53,210 nucleotides of DNA from Reyranella sp. Lineage in GTDB: Bacteria > Pseudomonadota > Alphaproteobacteria > Reyranellales > Reyranellaceae. The notes beneath the pieces were generated by a model, which saw nothing but the letters and a program-made list of their open reading frames with translations, made no database searches and was not told where the DNA came from. The stretch spans positions 4,548 to 57,757 of the forward strand of contig JALHMO010000015.1 in the NCBI GenBank assembly GCA_022844015.1, written 5' to 3'. Both the position numbers and the translations under genes were made by a program. Shown in pieces: positions 43,485 through 51,730 of this stretch. Each line of letters opens with the position of its first letter. The first letter of the stretch is position 1.

Positions 43485-45598
43485 GCGCGCCCGTGCTGCC
43501 GGCGAGCCTGGTCGACAATCCCCGGCTCGATCGCTGGATCCGATTCCTGCCGGACCGCACCGTGCGCATCGCCACCGGCAAGGTCGAGATGGGGCAGGGT
43601 GTCGTCACCGCCATCGGCCAGATCGCCGCCGACGAGCTCGACGTGCCTTTCCAGCGCATCACCGTGCTGTCGGGCGACAGCGACGAAGGACCGGACGAGC
43701 TCTACACGACGTCGTCGCTGTCGGTCGAGGTGTCGGGCGGCTCGGTGCGCCTGGTCTGCGCCGAGGTGCGCGCCAAGGCGCTGGAACGCGCGGCGCTCAG
43801 GCTCAACTGCAGCCGCGACGAGCTCAGCGTCGCCGATGGCCAAATCCTGCAGAATGGCGCGGCCACCGGGCAGGATTACTGGACGGTGGCGCCCGAGATC
43901 GATCTCAGCCAGGCCGTCACCGGGACGGCGCCCGTCAAGCCGGTGTCGGCCTATCGCGTGGTCGGGCAGAGCGTGCCGCGCGTCGACCTGCCGGCCAAGG
44001 TGAGCGGGGCGGCCTTCGCGCACGACGTGCTGCCCGAGGGCGTGCTGCACGCCCGCACCCTGCGGCAGCCCAGCCGTGGCGCGACCCTGGAGTCGCTCGA
44101 CGAGGCGGCGATCCGGCGCGCCGCCAGAGGCGAGCTGCAGATCGTGCGCGAGGCCAATTTCGTGGCGTTCGTCAGCCCGGTCGAGAGCGTCGCCGAGGCG
44201 GCCGCTGCCGCGGCGCCCCGGCACGCAACCTGGAAGAATGCGCGGCGTCTCGATCCGGTGCAGCAGGAAGCCGCCTGGCTCGAGGGACAGATGAGCGACG
44301 ACCGGCGGCTTGGCGCGCCGCCGTCGCCCACGCCGCCCGAGCGTCTGGTGACCGCAACCTTCTCGCGCCCCTACATCGCGCACGCCTCGCTGGCACCGTC
44401 GTGCGCCATCGCCCAGTTCGCCGACGGGCGGCTGACCGTATGGTCGCACGGCCAGGGCATGCATCCGCTGCAGCGCAATCTCGCCGAGGCGCTCGGGCTG
44501 CCCGTCGAGTCGATCAGCACACGGCATCTGCACGGCGCCGGCTGCTACGGCCACAACGGCGCCGACGATGCCGCGCTCGATGCCGCGCTGGTCGCCCGGC
44601 AGTTGCCGGGCAAGCCGATCCGCCTGCAATGGCGGCGCGAGGAGGAGTTCGGCTTCGAGCCGGTCGGCCCGGCGATGCTGGTCCGCCTGCACGTCGACAT
44701 CGACGAGCAGGGCCGGCCGGCCGACTGGACCAGCGAGGTGTGGAGCGCCACCCACGTGCAGCGGCCGGGCAACGGCACCGGCTACCTGCTCGCCACCGAG
44801 GCCATGGCCAATCCGCCGCCGGACGTGAAGCCGTTCGACCCGCCGGAAGCGCGCGGCGGCGGCGGCACGCGCAACACCGTGCCGATCTACGACGTGCCGG
44901 CGCATCGCGTGCTGCACCATCTGGTGCTGCGGCCGCCGGTGCGCACCTCGGCACTGCGCGGCCTCGGCGCCCTGCCCAACGTCTTCGCCATCGAATCGAT
45001 GATCGACGATCTGGCGGCCCGCGCCGGCCAGGATCCGCTGGCCTATCGTCTGTCGATCCTGTCCGAGAAGCGGGCACGCCGGATCACCGAGCTGGTGGCA
45101 GCGCGCGCCAACTGGAGCGCACGCGGTCCGGCCGGGACGGGCACAGGGCTGGGCCTCGCCATGGCCCGCTACAAGAACCGCGCCGCCTACGCCGCGGTGG
45201 TGGCGGCCGTCACGGTTCAGGAGACGGTCCGCGTCGACCGCATCTGGTGCGTTGCCGATGCCGGGCTGGTGGTCAACCCGGACGGCGCGCGCAACCAGCT
45301 CGAAGGCGGCATTGTCCAGGCGGTGAGCTGGACCCTGAAGGAGCAGGTCAGGCTCGACGAGCACGGCATCGCCTCGCTCGACTGGGAGAGCTATCCCATC
45401 CTGCGCTTCAGCGAGGTTCCGGAGATGGAGGTCGAGCTCGTCGACCCGGCCGGCAACCCGCCGCTCGGCGTCGGCGAATGCACCGTCGGCCCGACCGCAG
45501 CGGCGATCGGCAATGCCGTGGCCCACGCGCTCGGCGTGCGCATTCACGACATGCCCCTGAGCCGCGACCGCATCATGGCGGCGCTGCTGAAGGGGTAG
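43481..45598 (+). CDS. Molybdopterin-binding subunit of IorAB-type hydroxylase (IorB-like)
   Basis: A 705-residue large subunit. Motifs: KVEMGQGVVTAIGQIAADEL near 35, HLHGAGCYGHNGADDAALDA near 348, the Mo-cofactor loop SALRGLGALPNVFAIESMID near 490 and the C-terminal GVGECTVGPTAAAIGNAV with the catalytic glutamate. It overlaps the IorA-like gene (ATGA). IorB enzymes insert oxygen from water into heterocycles or aldehydes and pass electrons to cytochromes rather than to NAD; no cytochrome gene is in the window. It lacks an obvious twin-arginine signal, although many relatives have one. Substrate unknown. Confidence 0.92.
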   Translation: MSAPVLPASLVDNPRLDRWIRFLPDRTVRIATGKVEMGQGVVTAIGQIAADELDVPFQRITVLSGDSDEGPDELYTTSSLSVEVSGGSVRLVCAEVRAKALERAALRLNCSRDELSVADGQILQNGAATGQDYWTVAPEIDLSQAVTGTAPVKPVSAYRVVGQSVPRVDLPAKVSGAAFAHDVLPEGVLHARTLRQPSRGATLESLDEAAIRRAARGELQIVREANFVAFVSPVESVAEAAAAAAPRHATWKNARRLDPVQQEAAWLEGQMSDDRRLGAPPSPTPPERLVTATFSRPYIAHASLAPSCAIAQFADGRLTVWSHGQGMHPLQRNLAEALGLPVESISTRHLHGAGCYGHNGADDAALDAALVARQLPGKPIRLQWRREEEFGFEPVGPAMLVRLHVDIDEQGRPADWTSEVWSATHVQRPGNGTGYLLATEAMANPPPDVKPFDPPEARGGGGTRNTVPIYDVPAHRVLHHLVLRPPVRTSALRGLGALPNVFAIESMIDDLAARAGQDPLAYRLSILSEKRARRITELVAARANWSARGPAGTGTGLGLAMARYKNRAAYAAVVAAVTVQETVRVDRIWCVADAGLVVNPDGARNQLEGGIVQAVSWTLKEQVRLDEHGIASLDWESYPILRFSEVPEMEVELVDPAGNPPLGVGECTVGPTAAAIGNAVAHALGVRIHDMPLSRDRIMAALLKG

Positions 45599-45606
45599 AG
45601 GGTGCC

Positions 45607-46266
45607 CTAGCGGCTCGTTCTCGAGGAGGCGTCGACCGCGGCTACCGTTGCGTCGCCCTCGGGGCGGAGGAAGAAGGAAGGAGCCGGCGCGACATACGGG
45701 TCGCCGACGCTCCTCCAGTTGTAGGAGGCAATCCACAGCTCCTTGTACTTGTCGGGAGAGAACCACTCCTTGCGCGGAGCAGACTTCAAGTCGTCGGCCC
45801 AGGCCCAACCTGCACTGATGAGGTGGATGACCTCTTCCCTGCCGGTAGAAATGCCGATGTGGAAGAACCCGGCAGCGTTGTTGCCGGTCGCCTTGACCCC
45901 GACGACGAGCGCACCGCGCGATATGTTCTGCAGCCTGCTCAAGTGCATCGCGGGGATGGTGAAGTAAGATCTCGTCATCACGCTGGCGTCGGTGCACTTT
46001 ATGAGGGGGATGCCCGTGCCGTGCTCATGACCGGGGCCTACCGTCTTGTGCCCGCTGCAAAGGTAAGCGCAGAAGTGCACGAACTCGTAGCAGTTCATGG
46101 TGCGCGCTTCGAAAAGCTCGCCGGCCGTCTTTGCGTCGAGAGCGGTCGTACCCGCCGACTCACCCCAATCGAACTCACCTCGAAGCCCAGAGTCCCGCAG
46201 GGCCTCTGCAACGCCTGCCAAGTCGTGGGTGTTCTTGAACTTGGACGCTATGGCTGCGACAGGCAT
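45607..46266 (-). CDS. Putative cysteine hydrolase, NlpC/P60-like
   Basis: A 219-residue protein of uncertain family. MNCYEFVHFCAYLCSG contains Cys59, and GFFHIGISTGREEVIHL contains His136; the Cys-then-His order with a following beta-strand resembles the NlpC/P60 (papain-like) core. No signal peptide is seen. ATG 46266 has GGAGGTG 6 bases upstream; a GTG at 46290 overlapping the previous stop is an alternative. The base composition and codon use are visibly less G+C-rich than the neighbours, suggesting recent acquisition. It follows an exported protein gene by 20 bases. The function is not established. Confidence 0.68.
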   Translation of the reverse strand: MPVAAIASKFKNTHDLAGVAEALRDSGLRGEFDWGESAGTTALDAKTAGELFEARTMNCYEFVHFCAYLCSGHKTVGPGHEHGTGIPLIKCTDASVMTRSYFTIPAMHLSRLQNISRGALVVGVKATGNNAAGFFHIGISTGREEVIHLISAGWAWADDLKSAPRKEWFSPDKYKELWIASYNWRSVGDPYVAPAPSFFLRPEGDATVAAVDASSRTSR

Positions 46267-46286
46267 CGCCCCCACCTCCGCGAACG

Positions 46287-46841
46287 TCACGCCGGCGAGA
46301 GCAGGCGGCAGTCGGCGCGGTCGACGAACAGCGTCGTCGCCGGGCCGTAGATGGTGAGGCCGACGCGCTGGCCGCCGCCGACCGACGGCAGGTTGGCGGT
46401 CGCGGTCAGGACCACGTTGCCCGCGTTCGTGAACCGGCATTCGATCACCGGGTTGATCGGCATCGCGCTGTTGTTGTTGAGATAGAGCACGACCTGCCAG
46501 TGTTGACCGGGGATGGCCGACAGCGTGGCGCTGTCGATGATGGCGATCGGCACGGTCGGCCCGGCGGTGATCGGCACGGTGCCGAGCACGGTCACGGCCG
46601 GCGTCTGCACGACGTTGCCGGGCGACGTGATGACCTGCCCCTGCGGGTTGAAGGCGCGATCTTGCGGCGTGTTCGGCCCGCTCCTGCCGCCGACATTCTC
46701 CGGCGTCCAGATCTGGCCTGTCTTGGGATCGCGGAATTCCTGCGGCCCGAGCTGCTGGGCGACGACCGCCGATGCGGCGATGACACCCAGGAGGCCTGCT
46801 GCAAGGCCGCCGAGCCACATGTCCAAGGAACGATTCGTCAT
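46287..46841 (-). CDS. Exported protein of unknown function
   Basis: A 184-residue protein with a signal peptide (MTNRSLDMW then hydrophobic LGGLAAGLLGVIAASAVVA, cleavage likely near residue 29). The mature part is proline- and glycine-rich at first (RDPKTGQIWTPENVGG) and then forms an apparent beta-sandwich (WQVVLYLNNNSAMPINPVIE, FTNAGNVVLTATANLP). Two cysteines, one in ECRFT and one in DCRLL, could pair. The ATG follows GGAGGGAG. It is upstream of the NlpC/P60-like gene in the same direction. The family is not recognised. Confidence 0.78.
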   Translation of the reverse strand: MTNRSLDMWLGGLAAGLLGVIAASAVVAQQLGPQEFRDPKTGQIWTPENVGGRSGPNTPQDRAFNPQGQVITSPGNVVQTPAVTVLGTVPITAGPTVPIAIIDSATLSAIPGQHWQVVLYLNNNSAMPINPVIECRFTNAGNVVLTATANLPSVGGGQRVGLTIYGPATTLFVDRADCRLLSPA

Positions 46842-46934
46842 GCCACTCCCTCCGGTCGCCGTGGTCCAACTCTGTGAAGAGGTCGACTAGAGTAGCGCAA
46901 ATTGCGGCTTTTGGGAGTTGCCGCGACGCAACTC

Positions 46935-47828
46935 TCAGTGGACAGCGGCGGGAGCCTGCTCGGCGGTCGGTCCATCGCCCGCCAGGGTAGTACGCCGCAT
47001 GTCGCGCGGCTCGTGGGCCGGGAAAGGCCGCGCGCGATGCATCGTCTGGCGATTGTCCCACATCACGAGATCGCCAAGACGCCACTTGTGAGTGTAGACG
47101 AACTCGCGCTGCGTGGCGTGCTCGATCAGGTCGCGCAGGAAGCCGCGTGCCTCCGGCACCGGCCAGCCGACGATGCCGCCGGCATGCGATGACAGGTAGA
47201 GCGACTTGCGGCCGGTCACCGAATGGACGCGCACCATGCACTGGCGCACTGGGGCAAAGCGCGCGCGCTCCTCGTCGGCGAAGTCGAGGAAGCCGATCTG
47301 CTGGCGCGAATACATCTGCGAGTGCTCGCACACCATGCCCTCGACCAGCTCCTTCGTCTCCTCGTCGAGCGCGTCGTAGGCGGCACGCATGTCGGCGAAC
47401 TGGGTGTCGCCTCCCTTCGACGGCAGGCTGATCGCGTGCAGCAGCGAGTACTTGGCCGGCGTCGCCTTGAACGAGCTGTCGGAGTGCCAGAGCCGGTTGC
47501 CGATGGCGAACAGCCGCCGGCGATCCTCGCGGCCGAACGGCGTGTTGTCCTTGTCGAGGTTGGAGACGTCGGCAAAGGTGGTTGGCAGGCGATACTCGTT
47601 GGCGGCGCGCAGGCTGGTGCCGATGGCTTGCTCGATCGGGCCGAGGCTTTGCGTGAACGCGAGCTGCTGGGCGTCGTCGATATCCTGGTTGCGGAACACC
47701 AGCACGGCATGCCGGTCCATGCCGGCATGGATGGCGGCGACCTCGTCGGGCGTGAGCGGGCGGCGCATGTCGACGCCGTCGACCTCGCCCGCGAAGCATG
47801 GCCCGACCTGGCGGATTGAAATCGTCAT
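46935..47828 (-). CDS. TauD/TfdA-family 2-oxoglutarate-dependent dioxygenase
   Basis: A 297-residue Fe(II)/2-oxoglutarate oxygenase. The metal triad is visible: His115-x-Asp117 in LWHSDSSF and His264 in QTMHRARPF, with Arg275/Arg278 available to bind 2-oxoglutarate. The spacing is very close to that of 2,4-D dioxygenase TfdA (114, 116, 263), as is the length. Such enzymes hydroxylate aryloxyacetates, taurine, sulfate esters and related compounds. A GAGGAG site precedes the ATG. The next gene is a NIPSNAP protein 22 bases upstream in the same direction, so they may be cotranscribed. The exact substrate cannot be read. Confidence 0.92.
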   Translation of the reverse strand: MTISIRQVGPCFAGEVDGVDMRRPLTPDEVAAIHAGMDRHAVLVFRNQDIDDAQQLAFTQSLGPIEQAIGTSLRAANEYRLPTTFADVSNLDKDNTPFGREDRRRLFAIGNRLWHSDSSFKATPAKYSLLHAISLPSKGGDTQFADMRAAYDALDEETKELVEGMVCEHSQMYSRQQIGFLDFADEERARFAPVRQCMVRVHSVTGRKSLYLSSHAGGIVGWPVPEARGFLRDLIEHATQREFVYTHKWRLGDLVMWDNRQTMHRARPFPAHEPRDMRRTTLAGDGPTAEQAPAAVH

Positions 47829-47850
47829 TGTGACGTCTCCTCTAGCAATA

Positions 47851-48471
47851 TCAGCGCAACGGCGACCACGACGCAGGAACGGCGAACGTGCTGGTCTGCT
47901 GGTGTAGCGCCACGCCCTCGGGACGCGGCGGCGGCCACACGCCGGGCTTCATCGCCTGGGCGCGCCGCGTCTCGCGGTCGGCCATGCTCTCGTAGGCCCA
48001 GACATGGACCCACTGGTTGAGAGGGCCGATCTCGGTGTGGCCGGCGAAGACCAGCGGCGAGATCGCCGAACGCGCGCCGATCAGCGGCGTCCAGGCCTCG
48101 ATCACCTTGGGGATGGCGCCCGGGCCGTAGGTGTAGGTGCGGAACTCGTAGAGATTGCCGTGCTCGCCCGGCTCGAAGTGCGGGGAGAACGGCGCGGCGT
48201 GAAGTATCTTGGACTCCATCTCGAGGATGACGTCCTGGATCTTGACCGGCCAGATGCCGGTCCTGATGGCCTCGGCGCGAATATGCTCGCGCTCGGCGAG
48301 GTCTTTGTACGGCCAGACATGGATGATCTGGTTGAGCGTGCCCACCTCGGTCCGCCAGAAGCCGCCGAACCGCGAGAGCCTGGCGCGCGCCGGAAGGCCC
48401 GCGCCGAACAGCTCCTCGACCCGGGGGATGCTGCCGGGCTTCATGAGGTAGGTGCGCATCTCGAAGATCAT
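47851..48471 (-). CDS. NIPSNAP-family protein, two tandem domains (copy 1)
   Basis: A 206-residue protein formed of two NIPSNAP (ferredoxin-like alpha/beta barrel) units. Unit 1 starts MIFEMRTYLMKPGSIPRVEE, unit 2 starts LYEFRTYTYGPGAIPKVIEA near residue 108; each carries a W-x-Y-x-x-x-A-x-R-E type segment (VWPYKDLAERE; VWAYESMADRE). Dimeric single-domain relatives are small stress or catabolic proteins of unclear function. A near-identical paralogue lies next to it, separated by a family A repeat. It precedes the TfdA-like gene in the same direction. Confidence 0.88.
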   Translation of the reverse strand: MIFEMRTYLMKPGSIPRVEELFGAGLPARARLSRFGGFWRTEVGTLNQIIHVWPYKDLAEREHIRAEAIRTGIWPVKIQDVILEMESKILHAAPFSPHFEPGEHGNLYEFRTYTYGPGAIPKVIEAWTPLIGARSAISPLVFAGHTEIGPLNQWVHVWAYESMADRETRRAQAMKPGVWPPPRPEGVALHQQTSTFAVPASWSPLR

Positions 48472-48512
48472 GGCGGGTCTCGCAGCTAGAGCGTGATTGT
48501 TTCAAGTGGAAA

Positions 48513-48619
48513 CCTCACCCTGAGGAGCCACGCGTAGCGTGGCGTCTCGAAGGGTCGGCAACAGATGTACTGTAGCCGACCCTTCGAGACGCGGCCCTCG
48601 GCCGCTCCTCAGGGTGAGG
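48513..48619. repeat. Palindromic intergenic repeat, family A copy 6
   Basis: Outer arms cctcaccctgaggagcca and cctcagggtgagg, inner arms cgtctcgaagggtcgg and ccgacccttcgagacg. It uses the variant outer arm cctcaccctgagg, like copy 7, and separates the two NIPSNAP genes. Confidence 0.9.
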
Positions 48620-48655
48620 TCATTCTTTGGTGCTTCGATCAAAGAAGATCACGCT

Positions 48656-49279
48656 CTAGCGAAGCGGCGACCACTTCGCCGGGATGGCGAACGTGCTGAT
48701 CTGCTTGTGCAGGGTCACGCTCTCGTGGCGCGGCGGAGGCCACAGGCCCGGCTTCATCGCCTGGCCCCGCCGCGTCTCGCGGTCGGCCATGCTCTTGTAG
48801 GCCCAGATGTGGACCCACTGGTTGAGCGGGCCGATCTCGGTGTAGCCGGCGAACACCAGCGGCGAGATGGCGGTGCGCGCCTCGATACGCGGCGCCCACG
48901 CCTCGATCACCTTGGGGATGGCGCCGGCGTTGTAGGTGTAAGTGCGGAACTCGTAGAGGCCGCCATGCTCGGCCGGCTCGAAAGGCTTCGAGAAGGGCGC
49001 GGCGTAGAGGATCTTGGTTTCCATCTCGAGGAAATTGCCGGCGATCCCGGGCGGCGGCCAGACGCCGGTCTTGACCGCTTCGGCGCGGATGCTCTCGCGC
49101 TGGGCGATGTTCTCGTACGGCCAGATGTGGATGATCTGGTTGAGCGTGCCGACCTCGGTGCGCCAGAAGCCGGCAATGCGCGAGAGCTTGGCGCGCGCCG
49201 GATACGAGGCGCCGAACGCGTCCTCGACCGCCGGCCCGGTGCCGGGCTTCAGCAGGTAGGTTCTCATCTCGAAGATCAT
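48656..49279 (-). CDS. NIPSNAP-family protein, two tandem domains (copy 2)
   Basis: A 207-residue paralogue of the preceding NIPSNAP gene. It starts MIFEMRTYLLKPGTGPAVED and unit 2 begins LYEFRTYTYNAGAIPKVIEA. The last 60 residues are almost the same as in copy 1 (for example SPLVFAGYTEIGPLNQWVH). The pair therefore arose by gene duplication. The ATG follows GGGGAG. It is flanked by a family A repeat downstream and a family B-like repeat upstream. Function not established. Confidence 0.88.
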   Translation of the reverse strand: MIFEMRTYLLKPGTGPAVEDAFGASYPARAKLSRIAGFWRTEVGTLNQIIHIWPYENIAQRESIRAEAVKTGVWPPPGIAGNFLEMETKILYAAPFSKPFEPAEHGGLYEFRTYTYNAGAIPKVIEAWAPRIEARTAISPLVFAGYTEIGPLNQWVHIWAYKSMADRETRRGQAMKPGLWPPPRHESVTLHKQISTFAIPAKWSPLR

Positions 49280-49314
49280 TGGTCTCTCCCCTTGAACGAA
49301 GTTCGCCCATCACG

Positions 49315-49469
49315 CTCCTCCCCAGCTTCGCTGGGGAGGTGTCGCCGTCTGCCCTGAGCGAAGCCGAAGGGTCTTACGGCGACGGGAGGGGTCGAGGGCC
49401 ACAGTCCCGCTGCTCATGACCCCTCCGCCCCGTAAGACGGGGCACCTCCCCAGCTTCGCTGGGGAGGAG
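49315..49469. repeat. Palindromic intergenic repeat, family B-like
   Basis: Outer arms ctcctccccagcttcgctgg and its match at 49444-49469, plus inner arms gggaggggtcgag and tgacccctccgcc. The structure copies that at 26659-26802. It lies between copy 2 of NIPSNAP and LLM-10. Confidence 0.88.
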
Positions 49470-49477
49470 ACATTTAT

Positions 49478-50668
49478 TCAGTCTGCCGCAGCGCGGGTTG
49501 CGCCGGCGCTGGTCTGGAACGCCGGCATCACTTCCCTGGCGAAGCGATCGAGTTGCTCCAGCGTCACCGCCAGCGGCGTGCCGAGCGGCATGCTGCAGCT
49601 CACGCGCTCGAGGCCCGGATAGCGCTTCTCGACGGCCTTGAGCTGCTCGATGATGTCGGCCGCCGTGCCGGCCAGGAAGCCGCCGGCCTTCACGGCGTCC
49701 TCGATGGTCGGCAGCTTGACGGTGCCGACCAGCCTCGGGTCGCGCATCGCCGCGATCTGCTCGTCGGTCAGCGCTCGCACCAGGCGCAGCTCGCCGAACA
49801 TCTTCATGTTCTCTTCATAGTACTTGCCCGCGGCGCGCATGGCGGCTTCACGGCTTTCGGCGATGTGGAACTGGTAGCCGAGCGACAGCCGCTCGCCCGG
49901 CTCGAGCGCGATGCCGCGGCGGGCATAGGCAGCCCGGAACTCGGTCATGTGGCGATCGACTGCACCGCCCTCGGCCGAGCCGCCGCCGATCACGCCGCTG
50001 ATGCCGTGCTTGGCCATGAAGTCGAAGGCGCGCTGCGAGCCGCTCTGGATCGGCTGCCAGCATTCGACCGGCACGCGCATGGGGCGCGGCACCAGGGCGA
50101 TCTCCTTCAGCGTGTAGCCACGGTAGGGCACCTCGGGCGGGATCGTGTAGTACTTGCCCTTGTGCGAGAAGCGTTCCTCGTTGAACGCCTTGAAAACGAT
50201 GTCGACGCCTTCCTCGAACAGCTCGCGGTTGGCGTCCTGGTCGATGAGCGGCGCGCCGAAGCTCTCGACCTCGCGCGTGTGATAGCCGCGGGCGACGCCG
50301 AAGATGACGCGGCCACCGCTCAGGATGTCGGCCATGGCATAATCTTCCGCCAGGCGCAGCGGATGCCACATCGGCACGACGTTGAAGCCGCAGCCGATCT
50401 TCAGGTGCTTCGTCTGGTTCACCAGGTGCATCGCCATCATCAGCAGGTTGGGGATGCATTCCGTGCCTTCCGGCTGGAAATGGTGCTCGGCCATCCAGAA
50501 GGTGTTGTAGCCCAGCTCGTCCATTTTTTTGGCGTAGGACACCGCCTTGTGCAGTGTCTCGGCCAGTTCCGCGTTCGAGTAGTTGCGATCGTTGATCGGC
50601 GTGCCGCGGTATCCGGCGTCCTCGATGTCGACCGAGCCGACATACGAGCTGTCGAATTTGGTGATCAT
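49478..50668 (-). CDS. Luciferase-like monooxygenase/oxidoreductase (LLM-10, long form)
   Basis: A 396-residue luciferase-like protein. It carries ELGYNTFWMAEHHFQPEGTE near 52-71, FNVVPMWHPLRLAEDYAMAD and GGRVIFGVARGYHTREVESF, typical of FMN-dependent bacterial-luciferase relatives. ATG 50668 has GGAGGAA upstream; the frame remains open further upstream without similarity. It is in the same size class as LLM-8 but the two are diverged. It is divergent from the VOC/enolase pair with a 104-base spacer and may act on the same substrate as those genes. Cofactor not proven. Confidence 0.86.
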   Translation of the reverse strand: MITKFDSSYVGSVDIEDAGYRGTPINDRNYSNAELAETLHKAVSYAKKMDELGYNTFWMAEHHFQPEGTECIPNLLMMAMHLVNQTKHLKIGCGFNVVPMWHPLRLAEDYAMADILSGGRVIFGVARGYHTREVESFGAPLIDQDANRELFEEGVDIVFKAFNEERFSHKGKYYTIPPEVPYRGYTLKEIALVPRPMRVPVECWQPIQSGSQRAFDFMAKHGISGVIGGGSAEGGAVDRHMTEFRAAYARRGIALEPGERLSLGYQFHIAESREAAMRAAGKYYEENMKMFGELRLVRALTDEQIAAMRDPRLVGTVKLPTIEDAVKAGGFLAGTAADIIEQLKAVEKRYPGLERVSCSMPLGTPLAVTLEQLDRFAREVMPAFQTSAGATRAAAD

Positions 50669-50772
50669 GCCTTGTTCCTCCAAAATGCAGTTCCGCACGT
50701 TTCCGGGGGGCTGCCAATCGAAATCAGGCTGGCCTAAAGTCATGGCTGGCAGCGAACCTGAGGAGGTCAGCC

Positions 50773-51720
50773 ATGGACAAGCAGTACGACCGCGGCGCCG
50801 AGGACCTCGGCAACATCGTCGGCTTGGAGCACGTCAACCTGCAGATCGCCGACCAGATCACCGGCACGCTGTTCTACATCAGCGGCCTGGGCCTCACCCG
50901 CGATCCCTACCTGATGACCAGCGTCGACAACATGTGGGTCAATGTCGGGCAGAGCCAGTTCCACCTGATCACCGGTACGCCGCAGCGCCTGCGCGGTCGC
51001 GTCGGCCTGGTGGTGCCCGACCGCGAGGCACTGCTCAGCCGGCTCGAGCGCATGAAGAAGCCGCTCGAGGGCACCCGGTTCGCCTTCGTCGAGCACGACG
51101 ATCATGTCGCGACGACCTGCCCGTGGGGCAACACGGTCTTGTGCTACGAGCCGGCACCGCGCTTCGGCCGCATGGCGCTCGGCATGCCGTTCGTCGAGTT
51201 CGATGTGCCGGCCGGCACGGCCGACGGCATCGCCAAGTTCTACCGCAAGGCCTTCGACACTATGACGCGGGTAGACAAGGCGAAGGGTGGCCGTGCGGCG
51301 CACGTCTCGGTCGGCTCGGGCCAGGAGCTCGTCTTCCGCGAGACCGATGCCGAGCCGATCCCCTACGACGGCCATCACATCCAGGTCTACGTCGCCAACT
51401 TCTCGGGGCCGCACAAGAAGCTGCTGGAACGCGGCCTGATCACCGAGGAGAGCAACGAGCATCAGTATCGCTTCGAGATGATCTCCGACATCGACAGCGG
51501 CAAGCCGTTGTTCCAGATCGAGCACGAGGTACGCAGCATGCGCCATCCGCTTTATGCCCGGCCGCTGGTCAACCGCAACCCGGCGCAGACCAACCGGACT
51601 TACGTCTCCGGGCGCGACGCCTGGGTGGCCGATGCAATGACGGCGGAGATGGACGATCCGCGCACCGAGGCACGTCAACGCCGCTTCGAGCGCGTCACGC
51701 GGCGTGCGGCGGCAGAGTAG
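50773..51720 (+). CDS. VOC-family protein (extradiol dioxygenase/glyoxalase fold)
   Basis: A 315-residue protein with two beta-alpha-beta-beta-beta metal-binding modules. Module 1 begins GLEHVNLQIADQITG near 17 and includes QFHLITG. Module 2 begins MPFVEFDVP near 138 and includes DGHHIQVYVANF. Histidines in LEHVN and FHLI, and in GHHIQ, are metal-ligand candidates. This superfamily includes extradiol dioxygenases, glyoxalases and epimerases, and the reaction cannot be told from sequence. The ATG follows GAGGAGG. It is 10 bases upstream of the enolase-superfamily gene, so they share an operon. Confidence 0.82.
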   Translation: MDKQYDRGAEDLGNIVGLEHVNLQIADQITGTLFYISGLGLTRDPYLMTSVDNMWVNVGQSQFHLITGTPQRLRGRVGLVVPDREALLSRLERMKKPLEGTRFAFVEHDDHVATTCPWGNTVLCYEPAPRFGRMALGMPFVEFDVPAGTADGIAKFYRKAFDTMTRVDKAKGGRAAHVSVGSGQELVFRETDAEPIPYDGHHIQVYVANFSGPHKKLLERGLITEESNEHQYRFEMISDIDSGKPLFQIEHEVRSMRHPLYARPLVNRNPAQTNRTYVSGRDAWVADAMTAEMDDPRTEARQRRFERVTRRAAAE

Positions 51721-51730
51721 GAACCAGACG

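Noticed and set aside
43421..45997. 858-codon minus-strand open frame opposite the IorAB-type genes
   Set aside because: Antisense to well-supported molybdenum hydroxylase subunits; the composition is typical of a shadow frame.
47851..49279. Antibiotic-biosynthesis monooxygenase-type function for the NIPSNAP proteins
   Set aside because: They share the ferredoxin-like barrel, but sequence motifs are NIPSNAP-specific and no biosynthetic cluster is present.
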